Origin: Candidatus Segatella violae
Lineage (GTDB): Bacteria; Bacteroidota; Bacteroidia; Bacteroidales; Bacteroidaceae
DNA: 45,960 nt
Direction: 5' to 3'
NCBI GenBank assembly: GCA_002440225.1
Contig: DJSH01000088.1
Span: 33,757 to 79,716, forward strand
Below the pieces are notes generated by a model. The model was given only the letters and a program-made list of their open reading frames with translations, did not search any database and was not told the DNA's origin. Both the position numbers and the translations under genes were made by a program. The first letter of the stretch is position 1, and each line of letters begins with the position of its first letter. Shown in pieces: positions 43,321 to 45,960 of this stretch.

Positions 43321-44877
43321 ATGATGAAATTCAAAAATATATTAGGTATTCTTGCCGTGTCAGCAGTATCCGTGATGACAGTTTCATGCTCTGAGGATAC
43401 TATGGATAGAATCAACAAGGATAATGAGCATCCTGCACAAGATGCAGTTTCTGCAAGCGTACAGTTGACTGATGCGATTGTAGCAAGCGTGTTCACCACC
43501 AACTGTGGTAATTTCGCATGGTATGCCTCAATTTATACAGAGCAAACCTTTGGCTGTGGTAACAACCAGGCAAAGAATGCTGAACTCCGTAACCTCAATG
43601 AGATTGCTGCAGCTTCTACTTTTGACAATGAGTGGAATGGTACATATCTCAACCTCAACAACATTAAGCAGTTGATAGAGAAGTGCAACGAGGGAGGTGT
43701 TAGCGCCGGTCAGTCAGATGTTCAGGGAATGGGGCAGGTTCTTGCAGCTTATAACTGGTCCATTTTGACAGACTTGTTTGGTGATATTCCTTGTACTAAG
43801 GCTTTGACAAATGGAATATCTGCTCCAGAACTTGATAAGCAGGAAGACATCTATAAACATTGTTTCGACCTGTTAACTGCCGCTATTGATAACTTTGACA
43901 CGGCTATTGATGGCAAGATGGTAAATGCAGGAAGTCAAGATGTTTTGTTCGACGGGAACTGCAAAAAATGGCGTGGTTTAGCACATGCGATTAAGGCACG
44001 CCTATATTTGCATGAGCTAGGACGTGCAAATGACAAGACTGCACAATTAAATACAATACTGACAGAAGCTAATGCAGCTATTGCAGACGGTTTTGATGGC
44101 GCTTTGCTTGACGTATTTGATGGAAATGCAAATGTAAATTCATGGTCAGCTTACTGGAATAGTCGTGATTACATTGCTTCTTCGACTACAGTAAATAATT
44201 TGTTGACTAGTCGTGAAGACCCACGTGAGCCTATTTATCATTATGATATTTATTATAATTTCTATGGTGCAAAATATGGTTTTACTCCAAGCACGACTAT
44301 CTGTACTCCTGGAAATGAGGCTCAGGCTACACGTCAATACTTTAATGCCCCGGAATGGTTGAGCTATGGTTGTAAGAAGACTGTTGGCAGTCATATGTTT
44401 AGCAAGTCAGAGTTGTATTTTATCCTTGCTGAGGTTAAGGCTCGTCTTGGACAGGACGCCAAATCTGATTTCGAGACCGCAGTGAAGGCTTCTATAGAGG
44501 ATTATGCAACTTCAAGTGGTGAAACTATCTCCAACGATGCTGTTGCCGCTTACCTTTCAGGCGAGACTGCAACAAAGTTCGCTGCAAACCCATTGAGCGA
44601 GATTTTGGTACAGAAGTACATCGCCCAGACACGTGACGAGCAGTTGGAGACCTACAACGATATGCGTCGTTGCAATTATGTGGATGGCAGCTACCCTGTA
44701 GCTATGACCAACCCTAAGAACACTCAGGCAGGTTCTAACCGTTGGCCACTCCGCTTGCCATACGGCTCAAGCGATGTTCTCTCCAACCCTAACGTGAAAG
44801 AGGCATTCGGCTCAGGCAATGATGCTGGTATGTACATTTTCACAGAAAATGTTTGGTGGGCTGGTGGTAGCCGCTAA
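43321..44877 (+). CDS. SusD-like lipoprotein (partner of SusC3)
   Basis: 518 aa, lipobox VMTVSC with C23 (starts at 43321 or the next Met at 43324). SusD-like_2 traits: WYASIYTEQTFG, the helical stretch WSILTDLFGDIPCTKAL, and KWRGLAHAIKARLYLHEL. Surface ligand-binding partner of SusC3. Its operon seems to hold only these two genes; a terminator-promoter module begins 32 bp after the stop. Confidence 0.92.
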   Translation: MMKFKNILGILAVSAVSVMTVSCSEDTMDRINKDNEHPAQDAVSASVQLTDAIVASVFTTNCGNFAWYASIYTEQTFGCGNNQAKNAELRNLNEIAAASTFDNEWNGTYLNLNNIKQLIEKCNEGGVSAGQSDVQGMGQVLAAYNWSILTDLFGDIPCTKALTNGISAPELDKQEDIYKHCFDLLTAAIDNFDTAIDGKMVNAGSQDVLFDGNCKKWRGLAHAIKARLYLHELGRANDKTAQLNTILTEANAAIADGFDGALLDVFDGNANVNSWSAYWNSRDYIASSTTVNNLLTSREDPREPIYHYDIYYNFYGAKYGFTPSTTICTPGNEAQATRQYFNAPEWLSYGCKKTVGSHMFSKSELYFILAEVKARLGQDAKSDFETAVKASIEDYATSSGETISNDAVAAYLSGETATKFAANPLSEILVQKYIAQTRDEQLETYNDMRRCNYVDGSYPVAMTNPKNTQAGSNRWPLRLPYGSSDVLSNPNVKEAFGSGNDAGMYIFTENVWWAGGSR

Positions 44878-44908
44878 TCCCCTCCATCAGAGCATATAAT
44901 ATTAAAAA

Positions 44909-45031
44909 GGTGCATCCTTCCGTCGCTCCATCATAGGGCGACCAAGGATGCACCTTTTTCGTTTCATTCACCTCATTCTCAAACATTTTCTCCAAAATCC
45001 TTGCTACTTTCGAAAGAAAAGCGTAACTTTG
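44909..45031 (+). promoter_or_regulatory. Terminator-promoter module, copy B
   Basis: Hairpin arms GGTGCATCCTT (44910-44920) / AAGGATGCACC (44944-44954) followed by TTTTT, ending the susD3 transcript; AT-rich stretch; then TTG (45001-45003), 20-nt spacer, TAACTTTG (45024-45031) for the DUF4160 gene. Same build as modules A and C. Confidence 0.88.
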
Positions 45032-45046
45032 CAGAAAAAAGGAACT

Positions 45047-45283
45047 ATGCCAACAATATTTATATTTTTCGGATTTAGATTTATGTTCTATTCGAATGAC
45101 CATGAGCCTATCCACGTTCATGTAATCAAGGATGGAAATGAGGCGAAGTATAATGTTTCACCTCTAAAGCAAATATATAACCATGGATTCAAAAAGCACG
45201 ACATTGCTTTGATAGAGTCCATTATATCTGAAAACGAGGAAGTTATTGTTGAGCGATGGAAAGAATATTTTAATCAAAAATAA
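45047..45283 (+). CDS. DUF4160 protein, member of putative toxin-antitoxin pair
   Basis: 78 aa from ATG 45047 (a longer upstream frame would read through the module promoter). Starts MPTIFIFFGFRFMFYSNDHEP and continues IHVHV, the DUF4160 signature (PTI, G-x-R-F-x-F-Y-S-N-DH, P-x-H-V-H-V). DUF4160 and DUF2442 genes are often adjacent and were predicted as a toxin-antitoxin pair. The DUF2442 gene starts 6 bp later. Confidence 0.85.
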   Translation: MPTIFIFFGFRFMFYSNDHEPIHVHVIKDGNEAKYNVSPLKQIYNHGFKKHDIALIESIISENEEVIVERWKEYFNQK

Positions 45284-45289
45284 AAATGT

Positions 45290-45556
45290 ATGGAGCAGTA
45301 TAGAGTAAATAAAGTATGGGTAGATGATACTCATGTTTGGGCAGAAACGCAAAATGGTTGGAAGGCAAATTATCCTTTTAGCCGATGGAATCGACTGGCT
45401 AATGCTACTCCAGAACAGCGCAAGGACTTTGTGTTGAGTCGATATGGAATTCATTGGCCTGAGATAGATGAAGACCTGAGTTTTGAGGGACTTTTTGTTG
45501 ACGCTGGTTTATGCAGACCATCAATGGTAGATAATTCTGTATATTATCAGGCTTAA
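45290..45556 (+). CDS. DUF2442 protein, partner of DUF4160
   Basis: 88 aa. Carries the DUF2442 pattern: WKANYPFSRWNRLANATPEQRKDF, then YGIHWPEIDEDLSFEGLF. Co-translated with the DUF4160 gene. Which member is toxic is not shown by sequence. A module C hairpin follows the stop by 10 bp. Confidence 0.85.
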   Translation: MEQYRVNKVWVDDTHVWAETQNGWKANYPFSRWNRLANATPEQRKDFVLSRYGIHWPEIDEDLSFEGLFVDAGLCRPSMVDNSVYYQA

Positions 45557-45565
45557 TAAATAAAA

Positions 45566-45691
45566 AAGGTGCATCCTCCTTGCCTCCCCGTCATCGGGCA
45601 GTCAAGGATGCACCTTTTTCTTTTCATTCTCCTCATCCTCAAATATTTTCGCTAAAATCCTTGCTCCTTCCAAAAGAAAAACGTAACTTTG
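45566..45691 (+). promoter_or_regulatory. Terminator-promoter module, copy C
   Basis: Hairpin arms GGTGCATCCT (45568-45577) / AGGATGCACC (45604-45613) plus TTTTT; then TTG (45661-45663), 20-nt spacer, TAACTTTG (45684-45691) for the Rpn gene. Loop part CC-x-TCATCGGGC recalls copy A. Confidence 0.88.
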
Positions 45692-45721
45692 CAGCAAAAA
45701 TTATTTTATGGAGGAAAACGT

Positions 45722-45960
45722 ATGGAAGAACTGAAAGATAAATATATCCGTTTTGACTGGGCCATCAAGAGACTGCTTCGCCAAAAAGCTAACTTTGGAG
45801 TTCTTGAGGGTTTCTTAACCGTGTTCCTAGGAGAACCGATTAAGATCGTTGACATCCTGGAGAGCGAAGGTAACCAACAAGAAGCCGATGACAAGTTCAA
45901 TCGTGTTGACATCAAGGCTAAGAATAGCAAGGATGAAATCATCATCGTAGAGATTCAGAA
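45722..45960 (+). CDS. Rpn/PDDEXK_2 family nuclease (copy 3, cut by right edge)
   Basis: First 79 codons, no stop. Starts MEELKDKYIRFDWAIKRLL with an SD GGAGG 7 nt upstream. Over the visible part it differs from copy 1 (25269-26168) by only about one residue (G for N in VFLGEP), and both are preceded by the same terminator-promoter module, so the unit has been duplicated. The catalytic stretch RVDIKAKNSKDEIIIVEIQ is present. Confidence 0.88.
   Translation, partial: MEELKDKYIRFDWAIKRLLRQKANFGVLEGFLTVFLGEPIKIVDILESEGNQQEADDKFNRVDIKAKNSKDEIIIVEIQ

Noticed and set aside
44909..45691. Integron with attC-like sites
   Set aside because: Hairpins separate gene units as in integrons, but no integron integrase or attC core (GTTRRRY) is visible and the hairpins are ordinary terminators with T-runs.

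Overview
The window looks like a chromosomal segment of a gut Bacteroidetes, most likely Prevotella/Segatella (P. copri-like). Three SusC/SusD pairs, many SPII lipoproteins, an ECF sigma/FecR pair and promoters of the Bacteroidetes type (TTG/TTTG, about 20 nt, TAnnTTTG) support this. The genus is an inference from the overall style and the SusC signal peptides. No rRNA, tRNA or CRISPR array was seen.

Layout. 1-5.8 kb (minus strand): the N-terminal 1081 codons of a Dna2-like nuclease/helicase that runs off the left edge, a YqiA-type esterase fused to a HAD-like domain, and a DUF4143 AAA ATPase preceded by three 33-bp-spaced palindromic repeats. 6.0-21.3 kb (minus): an ECF sigma / FecR / STN-SusC / SusD locus, followed by two surface lipoproteins, an exported TldD-TldE-like fusion and a protein-glutamine glutaminase-like enzyme. 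This gene set suggests a locus for proteins or peptides rather than polysaccharide, since no glycoside hydrolase is present. 21.4-23.9 kb (plus): purine salvage (guanine deaminase, NCS2 permease, xanthine phosphoribosyltransferase). 24-29.8 kb (minus): an SGNH hydrolase and an accessory/defence cluster (Rpn nuclease, ADP-ribosyltransferase-like protein with a 47-aa partner, McrBC with an apparently damaged McrC). 29.8-35.9 kb (minus): SusC, SusD-like, DUF5012-like and Lipid_bd-like operon. 36-40 kb: an accessory segment with an Rpn nuclease, iteron-like repeats, a GC-rich tyrosine recombinase and an ATPase. 40-44.9 kb (plus): a second SusC/SusD pair. 44.9-45.96 kb (plus): DUF4160/DUF2442 pair and the start of another Rpn gene.

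The most striking structure is a perfect 170-bp inverted repeat (35790-35959 and 40013-40182) covering the leader and first codons of the two divergent susC genes. It encloses about 4.05 kb with a tyrosine recombinase gene. A consensus promoter (36039-36070) lies just inside the left repeat and points at the left susC. No promoter is visible in front of the right susC, which instead sits behind a terminator. Inversion would hand the promoter from one SusC/SusD operon to the other. I propose this as a two-state nutrient-receptor phase switch.

Other recurring themes are: (i) a repeated terminator-plus-promoter module that separates small accessory genes (26.2, 44.9 and 45.6 kb, with a promoter-only version at 27.2 kb); (ii) palindromic repeats directly upstream of the TAnnTTTG box of two ATPase genes and one Rpn gene; (iii) two accessory genes whose stop codons abut a short 3' stub of another gene followed by a hairpin.
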